Both the position numbers and the translations under genes were made by a program. The notes under the pieces were generated by a model. The model was not told the origin of the DNA. It did no database searches and saw only the letters and a program-made list of their open reading frames with translations. From Syngnathus acus (taxonomy: Eukaryota; Chordata; Actinopteri; Syngnathiformes; Syngnathidae), in assembly GCF_901709675.1 (NCBI RefSeq), contig NW_023590235.1:1-64000 (forward strand): a stretch of 64,000 nucleotides of DNA. Direction: 5' to 3'. Of this stretch, positions 44,739-54,275 are shown piece by piece. Every line of letters starts with the position of its first letter. Position 1 is the stretch's first letter.

Positions 44739-44956
44739 TCACTCATATTTTCTCCTCATGGTGGTTATTCTATTTTTGACAAAGTACTTAACAGCTTTCC
44801 AGTCTCTGTTACTCAGTGCTTGTGGTTCTGCAGCAATGCATCTCTCGCAGTCAAACTTACCAGGAACCTGATTTGTCAATATATACTTCCTTAAATGTTT
44901 ATTTACTGCAGCACATTCCTCTGGGGTCCAGCTTCTTTTCACAACTTTTTCTTTAC
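44739..44956 (-). CDS. Terminal exon with W/C-rich basic domain (left arm)
   Basis: On the minus strand the exon follows a CTTAG acceptor and encodes about 72 residues (KRSWTPEECAAVNKHL, VPGKFDCERCIAAEP, NRDWKAVKYFVKNRIT, then a basic MRRKYE end) to a TGA. The spaced W...EE, CX2C and W...V..FV.NR pattern resembles a C-terminal domain I recall in uncharacterised teleost proteins; function unknown. The acceptor phase (codon position 2) matches the donors of the two exons at 45783-45869 and 46194-46209. Mirror 55526-55743 is identical in protein. Confidence 0.55.
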
Positions 44957-44966
44957 CTAAGGGCAT

Positions 44967-45782
44967 AAGAAGAGCACTTTTTAGTTGACAACTTAATTAG
45001 AACAAGACTGCATAAAGAATACATTCACTTTATGTACAATAGTCCGACAAAATAATTTAAATGAGATATTTTAAAAAGTCAACTATCTTTGTCAACGGTG
45101 ATGAGCCCACAATAGACATAAGTAAATCAGTTATTATCTGGGATATTAATCCGGTCATTTAAGTTGCTCGGTGGTCTTCAGTGTCAGCTGTTTTCATATT
45201 AACAAAATTAAAAATAGATGCACAAAAGGGCAATATTAGAATGGCCCCAGTTTTGGAGGTGGGGGAAAGAGGTCTCTCATTTTCTTGACTACTTTTAAGC
45301 AGTTTTGCATTTGACCAGAGTGTCACTGCTGGTAGATGAAGCAATTCCTGGCCCCTACAGAGGTTGCACAGGCAGCACATTGGGATGCACCATTTCTCTG
45401 ACAAAACCATTAAGAACAGATACAAGTTGTTGCAAAATCAGGGAAAATAAAAATCTGAAAAAAACTTTTTTCAGACAGTGTTTTACATGTATGGGGAATT
45501 TGCTTTGATAACGTGCTACACATAGACAAACAAAGATGATATAAATAAATTTGGATGGGTTAATTTTCATTTTATCACAAAATTCAACTATGATTGAAAA
45601 ATCTAAACTTTAGACCTTACATGTCTAAGAAAAAAAGTCGTGGTGTTTAATATATTGGGGTCATCTAAATCTTAGTAAGCAGCATATGTGAGGATAATTA
45701 GATACTGATACAGTTGTAACAATTGGACAATTTAAAAGCAACCGTGATAAAGTTATATTGAAAAGGATTACTCCAAACTCAC
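44967..45782. other. Putative intron between exons 2 and 3 (left arm)
   Basis: AT-rich, about 0.8 kb, bounded by GTGAGT and CTTAG splice signals on the minus strand. Frames inside (for example 45159-45425) look like random openings. Confidence 0.4.
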
Positions 45783-45869
45783 CTCACTTTTTGGCAGACT
45801 TTTCATTACTTGGGCCACGAGATGTGAAGGTACAAGAGGTCACTTCTATGACTTCTGGCATCAGCCCAT
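45783..45869 (-). pseudogene. Internal exon of the W/C-domain gene with an in-frame stop (left arm)
   Basis: 87 nt between a TTTCAG acceptor and a GTGAGT donor, phase 1 at both sides. Read from the first exon it encodes GLMPEVIEVTSCTFTSRGPS then NEKSAKK and a TGA just before the donor. The exon end (GCCAAAAAGTGAG) resembles the first exon end (GCCAAAAAGAAAG), so the stop may have arisen by two substitutions. The same stop is in the other arm. If real, the third exon is not translated from this transcript. Confidence 0.45.
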
Positions 45870-46193
45870 CTGAAATGATGATTTTTAAGTACAGAAAAAA
45901 ATATGTTAAACTTATCTTATTAGGACAGCAAACACACGGATCAAGGGTACAGTTTCTAACAGCAAACTAAAGAGAAAAAAAAACTATCTACACTTGTGCT
46001 CATAAGGAGTTATTTATTACAATAATGTCCTGTAGAACCAATCTTGTTGGAACCAAATTTGGATTTTGGTAAATACTAGACAGGAGCAGATATGAATGTA
46101 ATGGACTATTTAAAAGTGGTGGAATTAAAAAAAATAAATAAAATCAATATTGAAAACGAGTACTGACCTTAAACTGCAGTTTTACAAACTCAC

Positions 46194-46209
46194 CTTTCTT
46201 TTTGGCCAT
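46194..46209 (-). CDS. Candidate first coding exon, ATGGCCAAAAAGAAAG (left arm)
   Basis: 16 nt ATG GCC AAA AAG AAA G with a GTGAGTTTG donor, phase 1, compatible with the exon at 45783-45869. It lies immediately after a tRNA-like 3' half (TTCAAGTCTCAGTGG). Two more copies of the tRNA-half plus mini-exon unit lie at 46519-46534 and 46775-46790 within the telomere-like array, with weaker GTGAGGGG donors. Confidence 0.45.
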
Positions 46210-46246
46210 TTTCTTCCACTGAGACTTGAACTCAGGTCGCTGGGGT

Positions 46247-46990
46247 GAGAGTCCTAACCCTAACCCTAGCTCTAACCCTATTCCTAGCTCTAACCCTAAC
46301 TGTAACCCTAACCCTAACTCTTACCCTAATCCTAACCCTAGCTCTAACCCTAGCTCTTACCCTATTCCTAACCCTAACCCTAGCTCTAACCCTAACTGTA
46401 ACCCTAACTCTTACCCTAATCCTAACCGTAACCCTAGCTCTTACCCTATTCCCTAACCCTAACCCTAGCTCTAACCTTAAACCTAACCCTAACCCTAATC
46501 CTAGCTCTTACCCCTCACCTTTCTTTTTGGCCATTTTTTTCCACTGAGACTTGAACTCAGGTCGCTGGGGTGAGAGTCCTAACCCTAGCCCTAGCTCTAA
46601 CCTTAACCCTAGCTCTAACCTTAACCCTACCTCTTACCCTACTCCTAACCCTAGCTCTAACCCTATTCCTACCTCAACCCTACCTCTTACCCTATTCCTA
46701 ACCCTAGCCCTAGCTCTAATCCAACCCTAGCTCTTACCCTATTCCTAACCCTAACCCTAATCCTTACCCCTCACCTTTCTTTTTGGCCATTTTTTTCCAT
46801 TGAGACTTGAACTCAGGTCGCTGGGGTGAGAGTCCTAACCCTAGCCCTAGCTCTAACCTTAACCCTACCTCTTACCCTAACCCTAGCCCTAGCCTTAACC
46901 CTACCTCTTACCCTAACCCTAGCCCTAGCTCTAACCCTAACCCTACCTCTTACCCTATTCCTAACCCTAACCCTAACCACCCTAACTCTA
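46247..46990. repeat. Degenerate telomere-like CCCTAA array (left arm)
   Basis: Long tract of CCTAACCCTAGCTCTAACC, TCTTACCCTATTCCTAACC and similar variants of CCCTAA, in three blocks separated by the repeated tRNA-half plus mini-exon cassette. Not perfect TTAGGG, so it is interstitial or subtelomeric-like satellite. The 80-100-residue L/T or N/P repeat frames are artefacts. Confidence 0.85.
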
Positions 46991-47063
46991 GCATATGGTA
47001 TATGGTTTTATGGGGGAGCACACGAGCAACTCTGTTGCAAATTTTTCAAGGATAAGATATTTT

Positions 47064-47643
47064 TGGTCCCACTGGGATTTGAACTCAGGTCGCTGGGGTG
47101 AGCGTACAGAGCACTAACCACTACACTACAGAACCGACGCAATTACTTCATGGATGTTACCTATATGGTTTTATGGAGCAGCTCACAAGCAAATAGCATA
47201 GATAGGAATAGGTAAAATGTCAAATAGTTCAGGTTCCACTGGACTTGAACTCAGTCACTGGGTGAGAGACCAGAGCATTAACCCACTACACTATGGAACG
47301 CACACCAATATTCCATGGAAGTTACGTATATGGTTTTATGGAGCAGCTCACAAGCCAGATATAGGAATAGTATAAATAGGAATAGGTAAATGCCAAAATA
47401 GTTGAGGTTCCACTGAGACTTGAACGCAGGGCGCTGGGGTGAGAGTCTAGAGTACTAACCACTACAGTATGGAACCCACACTACTAATCCATGGAAGTTA
47501 CCTATATGGTTTTATAGAGCAGCTCACAAGCAAATAGCATACATGGGAATAGGTAAATGCCAAAATAGTTGAGGTTCCACTGAGACTTGAACTCAAGTCG
47601 CTGGGGTGAGAGTCCACAGCACAAACCACTACAGTATGGAACC
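47064..47643 (-). repeat. Tandem array of four tRNA-Gln-bodied units with CTC loop (left arm)
   Basis: Units at 47064-47135, 47231-47300, 47405-47476 and 47572-47643, spaced about 166-175 bp. Each reads on the minus strand GGTTCCAT.GTGTAGTGG.TAG..CTC...CTCTCAC CCCAG...GTTCAAGTCTCAGTGGAACC, matching the tRNA-Gln acceptor, D and T arms, but with the loop CTCTCAC (anticodon CTC, Glu-type). The stem CTGGA/CCCAG has one mismatch. The spacer ATTTTGGCATTTACCTATTC is conserved. A decayed fifth unit lies at 47753-47820. The right arm has five complete units. Confidence 0.75.
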
Positions 47644-47947
47644 CACGGCATTACGTCATGGAAGTTACGTATATGGCTTTATGGACCAGCTCACAAGCAA
47701 ATAGTATATATACATAGGAATAGGTAAATGCCAAAATAGTTGATGTTCCACTGAGACTTGAATTCCGGTCACTGGGGTGGGAATCTCTAAAACCACTCCA
47801 AGATCTAAAGTAAGTTCCACCAGTTGACATTGGTAACTCGGAGAACATGTGATTACTTTATCAAATACTATATGGCTCCTGTTTGCCGAGGTGTCCCTGG
47901 CACACTTTGCAAAGCAGACAACACTGACAAATAGATTTAGAAAATGT

Positions 47948-48021
47948 TGTTTTCCACCCAGTCTCAAACAGGGGGTCTTTCGCGTCTTAGAAGAACAGGA
48001 TGACCAATACGCTATGGAAAC
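47948..48021 (-). pseudogene. tRNA-Val-bodied locus, loop CTAAGAC (left arm)
   Basis: GTTTCCATAGCGTATTGG start and GTGGAAA(A)CA end fit a tRNA-Val body. The loop is CTAAGAC, giving AAG (Leu-type) where Val would have CAC. The anticodon stem TTCTT/GCGAA is broken. This arm has one extra T/A near the 3' end relative to the mirror at 52237-52309. Confidence 0.5.
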
Positions 48022-48317
48022 TGCTGTGACGTCCAAAGCATTTTGAGAAGCCCTGGCAAAAGTTCACCAAAAGGGAGTGAGGAAGAAAGCAGGCACTTAT
48101 GTAACTTTTTGATTTGCTTTTTCAAAACTGTGCCAGCAAAAGCAATTTTTCCATACAAAGAAATAAACCGCGTCGGGGAATTGAAGCCCGATTTGCCGAG
48201 CCCAGGCTGAGTCGTTTCGCTAAAGGGTACCTGATTTGAGACTGGGTGAAAAACCAGGTTTCGCACTTTTCTTTAACTTTTGCCAAGCTCTTCAAAAGGC
48301 TATGTGTGTCAGCGGCG
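48022..48317. other. Spacer with tRNA-Asp-like 3' arm
   Basis: CGTCGGGGAATTGAAGCCCG (about 48172) is on the minus strand the TTCAATTCCCCGACG T arm of tRNA-Asp. A second scrap is at 48411. No full cloverleaf. Rest unrecognised. Confidence 0.4.
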
Positions 48318-48379
48318 GTTTCCATGGTGTAGTGGTTATCACATTCCCTCACACGCTGGAAGGTCCCTGGTTGGAAACA
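48318..48379 (+). pseudogene. tRNA-Val(CAC)-like, truncated (left arm)
   Basis: GTTTCCATGGTGTAGTGG, CTCACAC loop (CAC) and GGTCCCTGG are kept, but the T arm is shortened (TTGGAAAC) and the 3' acceptor is lost. Mirror at 51886-51945. Confidence 0.55.
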
Positions 48380-48611
48380 AGTCTTATGATCCTTTGATTT
48401 TAGGACTACCGCGTCGGGGAATTGAAAATGTGGGAGTAACAGATATTAGGTTTGTTTAATGGCAGTCAGTGCACTTCAGCAGATGAAACAACAACGTCAA
48501 CTTCAATCAGAAGGCTATATTACTGACCAAAAGCAGGAACTAGGAAGGGAATGGAGGGAAGGATAAGGTCTGTTCTGTTATCACCTGAATGTCCTGTTAT
48601 TTACTGAATGT
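48380..48611. other. Spacer, no gene
   Basis: Contains CTGTTATCACCTGAATGTCC next to the minisatellite edge. Mirrored at 51656-51885. Confidence 0.4.
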
Positions 48612-49884
48612 ACAGAGCCCCCCCGAGCACCGGCTGGAGGTCCACTGGAAAGCTCCATGATCCGTTGAAAATGCTTAGCCGCGGCCCTGGAAGCCTCGGC
48701 CGGCTAAAAAAGTTAGGCGCAGAGCCCCCCCGAGCACCGGCTGGAGGTCCACTGGAAGCTCCATGATCCGTTGAAAATGCTTAGCCGCGGCCCTGGAAGC
48801 CTCGGCCGGCTAAAAAAGTTAGGCGCAGAGCCCCCCCGAGCACCGGCTGGAGGTCCACTGGAAGCTCCATGATCCGTTGAAAATGCTTAGCCGGGTCCCT
48901 GGAAGCCTCGGCCGGCTGAAAAAGTTAGGCGGATAGCCTCTAGGAGAACCAGCTGGAGGTCCGCTAAAAGCTCCATGATCTGGTAAAAATGCTTAGCCGG
49001 GTCCCTGGAAGCCTAAGCCGGCGTAAAAAGTTAGGCGGATAGCCTCCTGGAGCACCGGCTGGAGGTCCGCTAAAAGCTCCATGATCCGGTAAAAATGCTT
49101 AGCCGGGTCCCTGGAAGCCTAAGCCGGCCAAAAAAGTTAGGCGGATAGCCTCCTGGAGCACCGGCTGGAGGTCCGCTAAAAGCTCCATGATCCGTTAAAA
49201 AATGCTTAGCCGGGTCCCTGGAAGCCTAAGCCGGCGTAAAAAGTTAGGCGGATAGCCTCTAGGAGAACCGGCTGGAGGTCCGCTAAAAGCTCCATGATCC
49301 GGTAAAAATGCTTAGCCGGGTCCCTGGAAGCCTCGGCCGGCTAAAAAAGTTAGGCGGATAGCCTCTAGGAGAACCGGCTGGAGGTCCGCTAAAAGCTCCA
49401 TGATCTGGTAAAAATGCTTAGCCGGGTCCCTGGAAGCCTAAGCCGGCGTAAAAAGTTAGGCGGATAGCCTCCTGGAGCACCGGCTGGAGGTCTGCTAAAA
49501 GCTCCATGATCCGGTAAAAATGCTTAGCCGGGTCCCTGGAAGCCTCGGCCGGCCAAAAAAGTTAGGCGGATCGCCTCCTCTAGCTCCGGCTGGAGGTCCG
49601 CTAAAAGCTCCATGATCCGGTAAAAATGCTTGCCGGGTCCCTGGAAGCCTCGGCCGGCGTAAAAAGTTAGGCGGATAGCCTCCATGAGCACCGGCTGGAG
49701 GTCCGCTAAAAAGCTCCATGATCCGGTAAAAATGCTTAGCCCGGGGTCCCTGGAAGCCTCGGCCGGCTAAAAAAGTTAGGCGGATAGCCTCTAGGAGAAC
49801 CGGCTGGAGGTCCGCTAAAAGCTCCATGATCCGGTAAAAATGCTTAGCCGGGTCCCTGGAAGCCTAAGCCGGCGTAAAAAGTTA
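48612..49884. repeat. 106-bp minisatellite, about 12 units, left of gap
   Basis: Unit about 105-107 bp with CACCGGCTGGAGGTCC, AGCTCCATGATCCG, AAAATGCTTAGCCG, CCTGGAAGCCT, CGGC and AAAAAGTTAGGCG. Outer three units carry GCGCAGAGCCCCCC, inner ones GCGGATAGCCTC followed by variants (CTAGGAGAACC, CTGGAGCACC, CTCTAGCTCC, CATGAGCACC). Truncated by the assembly gap. Long frames through it are artefacts. Confidence 0.95.
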
Positions 49885-50384
49885 NNNNNNNNNNNNNNNN
49901 NNNNNNNNNNNNNNNNNNNNNNNNNNNNNNNNNNNNNNNNNNNNNNNNNNNNNNNNNNNNNNNNNNNNNNNNNNNNNNNNNNNNNNNNNNNNNNNNNNNN
50001 NNNNNNNNNNNNNNNNNNNNNNNNNNNNNNNNNNNNNNNNNNNNNNNNNNNNNNNNNNNNNNNNNNNNNNNNNNNNNNNNNNNNNNNNNNNNNNNNNNNN
50101 NNNNNNNNNNNNNNNNNNNNNNNNNNNNNNNNNNNNNNNNNNNNNNNNNNNNNNNNNNNNNNNNNNNNNNNNNNNNNNNNNNNNNNNNNNNNNNNNNNNN
50201 NNNNNNNNNNNNNNNNNNNNNNNNNNNNNNNNNNNNNNNNNNNNNNNNNNNNNNNNNNNNNNNNNNNNNNNNNNNNNNNNNNNNNNNNNNNNNNNNNNNN
50301 NNNNNNNNNNNNNNNNNNNNNNNNNNNNNNNNNNNNNNNNNNNNNNNNNNNNNNNNNNNNNNNNNNNNNNNNNNNNNNNNNNNN
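49885..50384. other. Assembly gap, exactly 500 N
   Basis: 500 consecutive N, a conventional placeholder size. It sits at the symmetry centre of the palindrome inside the minisatellite, so the centre is unsequenced and the junction orientation rests on scaffolding evidence. Confidence 0.99.
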
Positions 50385-51655
50385 TAACTTTTTACGCCGG
50401 CTTAGGCTTCCAGGGACCCGGCTAAGCATTTTTACCGGATCATGGAGCTTTTAGCGGACCTCCAGCCGGTTCTCCTAGAGGCTATCCGCCTAACTTTTTT
50501 AGCCGGCCGAGGCTTCCAGGGACCCGGCTAAGCATTTTTACCGGATCATGGAGCTTTTAGCGGACCTCCAGCCGGTGCTCATGGAGGCTATCCGCCTAAC
50601 TTTTTACGCCGGCCGAGGCTTCCAGGGACCCGGCTAAGCATTTTTACCGGATCATGGAGCTTTTAGCGGACCTCCAGCCGGAGCTAGAGGAGGCGATCCG
50701 CCTAACTTTTTTGGCCGGCCGAGGCTTCCAGGGACCCGGCTAAGCATTTTTACCGGATCATGGAGCTTTTAGCAGACCTCCAGCCGGTGCTCCAGGAGGC
50801 TATCCGCCTAACTTTTTACGCCGGCTTACGCTTCCAGGGACCCGGCTAAGCATTTTTACCAGATCATGGAGCTTTTAGCGGACCTCCAGCCGGTTCTCCT
50901 AGAGGCTATCCGCCTAACTTTTTTAGCCGGCCGAGGCTTCCAGGGACCCGGCTAAGCATTTTTACCGGATCATGGAGCTTTTAGCGGACCTCCAGCCGGT
51001 TCTCCTAGAGGCTATCCGCCTAACTTTTTACGCCGGCTTAGGCTTCCAGGGACCCGGCTAAGCATTTTTAACGGATCATGGAGCTTTTAGCGGACCTCCA
51101 GCCGGTGCTCCAGGAGGCTATCCGCCTAACTTTTTTGGCCGGCCGAGGCTTCCAGGGACCCGGCTAAGCATTTTTACCGGATCATGGAGCTTTTAGCGGA
51201 CCTCCAGCCGGTGCTCCAGGAGGCTATCCGCCTAACTTTTTACGCCGGCTTAGGCTTCCAGGGACCCGGCTAAGCATTTTTACCAGATCATGGAGCTTTT
51301 AGCGGACCTCCAGCTGGTTCTCCTAGAGGCTATCCGCCTAACTTTTTCAGCCGGCCGAGGCTTCCAGGGACCCGGCTAAGCATTTTCAACGGATCATGGA
51401 GCTTCCAGTGGACCTCCAGCCGGTGCTCGGGGGGGCTCTGCGCCTAACTTTTTTAGCCGGCCGAGGCTTCCAGGGCCGCGGCTAAGCATTTTCAACGGAT
51501 CATGGAGCTTCCAGTGGACCTCCAGCCGGTGCTCGGGGGGGCTCTGCGCCTAACTTTTTTAGCCGGCCGAGGCTTCCAGGGCCGCGGCTAAGCATTTTCA
51601 ACGGAACATGGAGCTTTTAGCGGAGCTCCAGCCGGTGCTCGGGGGGGCTCTGTAC
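50385..51655. repeat. 106-bp minisatellite, about 12 units, right of gap
   Basis: Inverse of 48612-49884. Unit subtypes read outward from the gap occur in the same order as those left of the gap, including the single CTAGAGGAGG and CATGGAGG variants. Total length (about 1.27 kb) is the same on both sides. Confidence 0.95.
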
Positions 51656-51885
51656 ATTCAGTAAATAACAGGACATTCAGGTGATAACAGAACAGACCTT
51701 ATCCTTCCCTCCCATTCCCTTCCTAGTTCCTGCTTTTGGTCAGTATATAGCCTTCTGATTTGAAGTTTGACGTTGTTGTTTCATCTGCTGAAGTGCACTG
51801 ACTGCCATTAAACAACCTAATATCTGTTACTCCACATTTTCAATTCCCCGACGCGGAGTCTAAAATCAAAAGGATCATAAGACTT

Positions 51886-51945
51886 GTTTCCAACCAGGGA
51901 CCTTCAGCGTGTGAGGGAATGTGATAACCACTACACCATGGAAAC
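51886..51945 (-). pseudogene. tRNA-Val(CAC)-like, truncated (right arm)
   Basis: Mirror of 48318-48379, with the same shortened T arm. Differences at the anticodon-stem edge (CTTCAGCGTG against CTTCCAGCGTG in the inverse) show a one-base indel between arms. Confidence 0.55.
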
Positions 51946-52236
51946 CGCGCTGACACACATAGCCTTTTGAAGAGCTTGGCAAAAGTTAAAGAAAAGTGCG
52001 AAACCTGGTTTTCACCCAGTCTCAAATCAGGTACCCTTTAGCGAAACGACTCAGCCTGGGCTCGGCAAATCGGGCTTCAATTCCCCGACGCGGTTTATTT
52101 CTTTGTATGGAAAAATTGCTTTTGCTGGCACAGTTTTGAAAAGCAAATCAAAAAGTTCATAAGTGCCTGCTTTCTTCCTCACTCCCTTTTGGTGAACTTT
52201 TGCCAGGCTTCTCAAAATGCTTTGGACGTCACAGCA

Positions 52237-52309
52237 GTTTCCATAGCGTATTGGTCATCCTGTTCTTCTAAGACGCGAAAGACCCCCTGTTTGAGACTGG
52301 GTGGAAACA
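52237..52309 (+). pseudogene. tRNA-Val-bodied locus, loop CTAAGAC (right arm)
   Basis: 73 nt GTTTCCATAGCGTATTGG...GGTGGAAACA. It has full length here, with T arm CCCTG TTTGAGA CTGGG. Anticodon AAG on a Val body; anticodon stem unpaired. A tRNA-Asp-like T arm (TTCAATTCCCCGACG) lies upstream at about 52076. Confidence 0.5.
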
Positions 52310-52611
52310 ACATTTTCTAAATCTATTTGTCAGTGTTGTCTGCTTTGCAAAGTGTGCCAGGGACACCTCGGCAAACAGGAGCCATATAGTATTTGATAAA
52401 GTAATCACATGTTCTCCGAGTTACAATGTCAACTGGTGGAACTTACTTTAGATCTTGGATGGTTTTAGAGATTCCCACCCCAGTGACCGGAATTCAAGTC
52501 TCAGTGGAACATCAACTATTTTGGCATTTACCTATTCCTATGTATATATACTATTTGCTTGTGAGCTGGTCCATAAAGCCATATACGTAACTTCCATGAC
52601 GTAATGCCGTG

Positions 52612-52683
52612 GGTTCCATACTGTAGTGGTTTGTGCTGTGGACTCTCACCCCAGCGACTTGAGTTCAAGTCTCAGTGGAACCT
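52612..52683 (+). tRNA. tRNA-Gln-bodied, CTC loop, unit 1 (right arm)
   Basis: 72 nt: GGTTCCA/TGGAACC acceptor perfectly paired, D arm GTGT...TGTGCT-type, stem CTGTGGA/CCCAG imperfect, loop CTCTCAC (CTC), T arm TGAGT TCAAGTC TCAGT-like pairing, end T. The 5-7 bp acceptor and T pairs are conserved although the spacers drift, which may mean selection or recent amplification. Not called functional. Confidence 0.5.
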
Positions 52684-52778
52684 CAACTATTTTGGCATTT
52701 ACCTATTCCCATGTATGCTATTTGCTTGTGAGCTGCTCTATAAAACCATATAGGTAACTTCCATGGATTAGTAGTGTG

Positions 52779-52850
52779 GGTTCCATACTGTAGTGGTTAG
52801 TACTCTAGACTCTCACCCCAGCGCCCTGCGTTCAAGTCTCAGTGGAACCT
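52779..52850 (+). tRNA. tRNA-Gln-bodied, CTC loop, unit 2 (right arm)
   Basis: 72 nt. Acceptor GGTTCCA/TGGAACC paired. The anticodon stem reads CTAGA/CCCAG and the T stem TGCGT/TCAGT, both weaker than in unit 1. Loop CTCTCAC. Mirror at 47405-47476. Confidence 0.45.
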
Positions 52851-52954
52851 CAACTATTTTGGCATTTACCTATTCCTATTTATACTATTCCTATATCTGG
52901 CTTGTGAGCTGCTCCATAAAACCATATACGTAACTTCCATGGAATATTGGTGTG

Positions 52955-53026
52955 CGTTCCATAGTGTAGTGGTTAATGCTCTGGTCTCTCACCCCAGTGA
53001 CCTGAGTTCAAGTCTCAGTGGAACCT
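52955..53026 (+). tRNA. tRNA-Gln-bodied, CTC loop, unit 3 (right arm)
   Basis: 72 nt, CGTTCCA/TGGAACC. D arm GTGTAGTGGTTAATGC. Loop CTCTCAC. The left-arm mirror (47231-47300) has lost two bases, so the arms differ here. Confidence 0.45.
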
Positions 53027-53121
53027 GAACTATTTTGACATTTACCTATTCCTATCTATGCTATTTGCTTGTGAGCTGCTCCATAAACCCATATAGCTAA
53101 CTTCCATGGATTAATGGTGTG

Positions 53122-53193
53122 GGTTACATACTCTAGTGGTTAGTGCTCTGGACTCTCACCCCAGCGACCAGAGTTCAAGTCTCAGTGGAACCT
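53122..53193 (+). tRNA. tRNA-Gln-bodied, CTC loop, unit 4, right arm only
   Basis: 72 nt GGTTACA...TGGAACC, loop CTCTCAC, T arm AGAGT TCAAGTC TCAGT. No counterpart exists in the left arm, where the unit-3 and unit-5 equivalents are adjacent. Unit gain or loss of about 165 bp by unequal exchange is inferred. Confidence 0.5.
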
Positions 53194-53288
53194 CAAGTAC
53201 TTTGGCATTTACCTATTCCTATCTATACTATTTACTTGTGAGCTGCTCCATAAAACCATATAGGTAACATCCATGAAGTAATGGCGTG

Positions 53289-53360
53289 GGTTCTGTAGTG
53301 TAGTGGTTAGTGCTCTGTACTCTCACCCCAGCGACCTGAGTTCAAATCCCAGTGGGACCA
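53289..53360 (+). tRNA. tRNA-Gln-bodied, CTC loop, unit 5 (right arm)
   Basis: 72 nt GGTTCTG...TGGGACC, compensatory-looking changes in the acceptor, loop CTCTCAC, T loop TCAAATC as in standard Gln. Followed by a distinct downstream sequence (AAAATATCTTATCCTTG) rather than the array spacer. Mirror at 47064-47135. Confidence 0.5.
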
Positions 53361-53445
53361 AAAATATCTTATCCTTGAAAAATTTGCAACAGAGTTGCTC
53401 GTGTGCTCCCCCATAAAACCATATACCGTATGCTAGAGTTAGGGT

Positions 53446-54225
53446 GGTAAGGGTAAGGCCTAGGGTTAGAGCTAGGGTTGGGTTAGAGCTAGGGTTGGGT
53501 TAGAGCTAGGGTTAGGGTTAGGAATAGGGTAAGAGGTAGGGTTAAGGCTAGGGCTAGGGTTAGGGTAAGAGGTAGGGTAAAGGTTAGAGCTAGGGCTAGG
53601 GTTAGGACTCTCACCCCAGCGATGGAAAAAAATGGCCAAAAAGAAAGGTGAGGGGTAAGAGCTAGGGTTAGGATTACGGTTAGAGTAAGAGCTAGGGTTA
53701 AGGTTAGAGCTAGGGTTAGAGCTAGGGTTAGGGTTAGGAATAGGGTAAGAGCTAGGGTTGGGTTAGAGCTAGGGCTAGGGTTAGGAATAGGGTAAGAGGT
53801 AGGGTTGAGGTAGGAATAGGGTTAGAGCTAGGGTTAGGAATAGGGTAAGAGGTAGGGTTAGGGTAAGAGGAAGGGTTAAGGTTAGAGCTAGGGTTAGGAC
53901 TCTCACCCCAGCGACCTGAGTTCAAGTCTCAGTGGAAAAAAATGGCCAAAAAGAAAGGTGAGGGGTTAGAGCTAGGGTAAGAGCTAGGATTAGGGTTAGG
54001 TTTAAGGTTAGAGCTAGGGTTAGGGTTAGGAATAGGGTAAGAGCTAGGATTAGGGTAAGAGTTAGGGTTAGGGTTACAGTTAGGGTTAGAGCTAGGGTTA
54101 GGGTTAGGAATAGGGTAAGGGTTAGGAATAGGGTAAGAGGTAGGGTTAAGGTTAGAGCTAGGGCTAGGGTTAGGGTAAGAGGTAGGGTTACGGTTAGAGC
54201 TAGGGCTAGGGTTAGGACTCTCACC
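53446..54225. repeat. Degenerate telomere-like GGGTTA array with mini-exon cassettes (right arm)
   Basis: GGGTTAGAGCTAGGGTTAGG, GAATAGGGTAAGAGGTAGGG and similar variants in three blocks. Between the blocks sit cassettes of tRNA-like 3' sequence (CTCTCACCCCAGCG...) joined to ATGGCCAAAAAGAAAG at 53632-53647 and 53942-53957. Block lengths differ from the left arm. Confidence 0.85.
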
Positions 54226-54259
54226 CCAGCGACCTGAGTTCAAGTCTCAGTGGAAGAAA

Positions 54260-54275
54260 ATGGCCAAAAAGAAAG
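54260..54275 (+). CDS. Candidate first coding exon (right arm)
   Basis: ATGGCCAAAAAGAAAG followed by the donor GTGAGTTTG, directly downstream of a tRNA-like 3' half (54217-54255). Phase 1 fits the next exon at 54603. The shortness and three copies nearby are unusual; no transcript evidence. Confidence 0.45.

Larger units (their letters stand above)
36490..49884. repeat. Left arm of a giant inverted repeat
   Basis: Every feature here reappears in reverse order and orientation in 50385-64000. Paired coordinates sum to about 100269 next to the gap, 100255 in the tRNA array, 100482-100484 beyond the telomere-like arrays and 100490 at the far end, so differences are small indels plus about 225 bp extra in the right arm. 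64000 pairs with about 36490. The true outer edge is not visible because the window ends first. Confidence 0.95.

Noticed and set aside
46226-47101. Frames of 76-100 residues rich in N/P or L/T
   Set aside because: Translations of degenerate CCCTAA repeat; no start context or conserved domain. The same holds for 53922-54243.
49495-49827. 110-residue frame in the minisatellite
   Set aside because: The repeat period of about 106 bp is not a multiple of three, so the frame changes phase with each unit; no conserved protein repeat.
49815-50454. Two 204-residue frames crossing the gap on opposite strands
   Set aside because: Most residues are unknown because they span 500 N; the ends are minisatellite. 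Symmetric artefact of the palindrome.
48612-51655. CRISPR-like regular repeat array
   Set aside because: Units are fully homologous over 106 bp with no unique spacers, and the context is eukaryotic.
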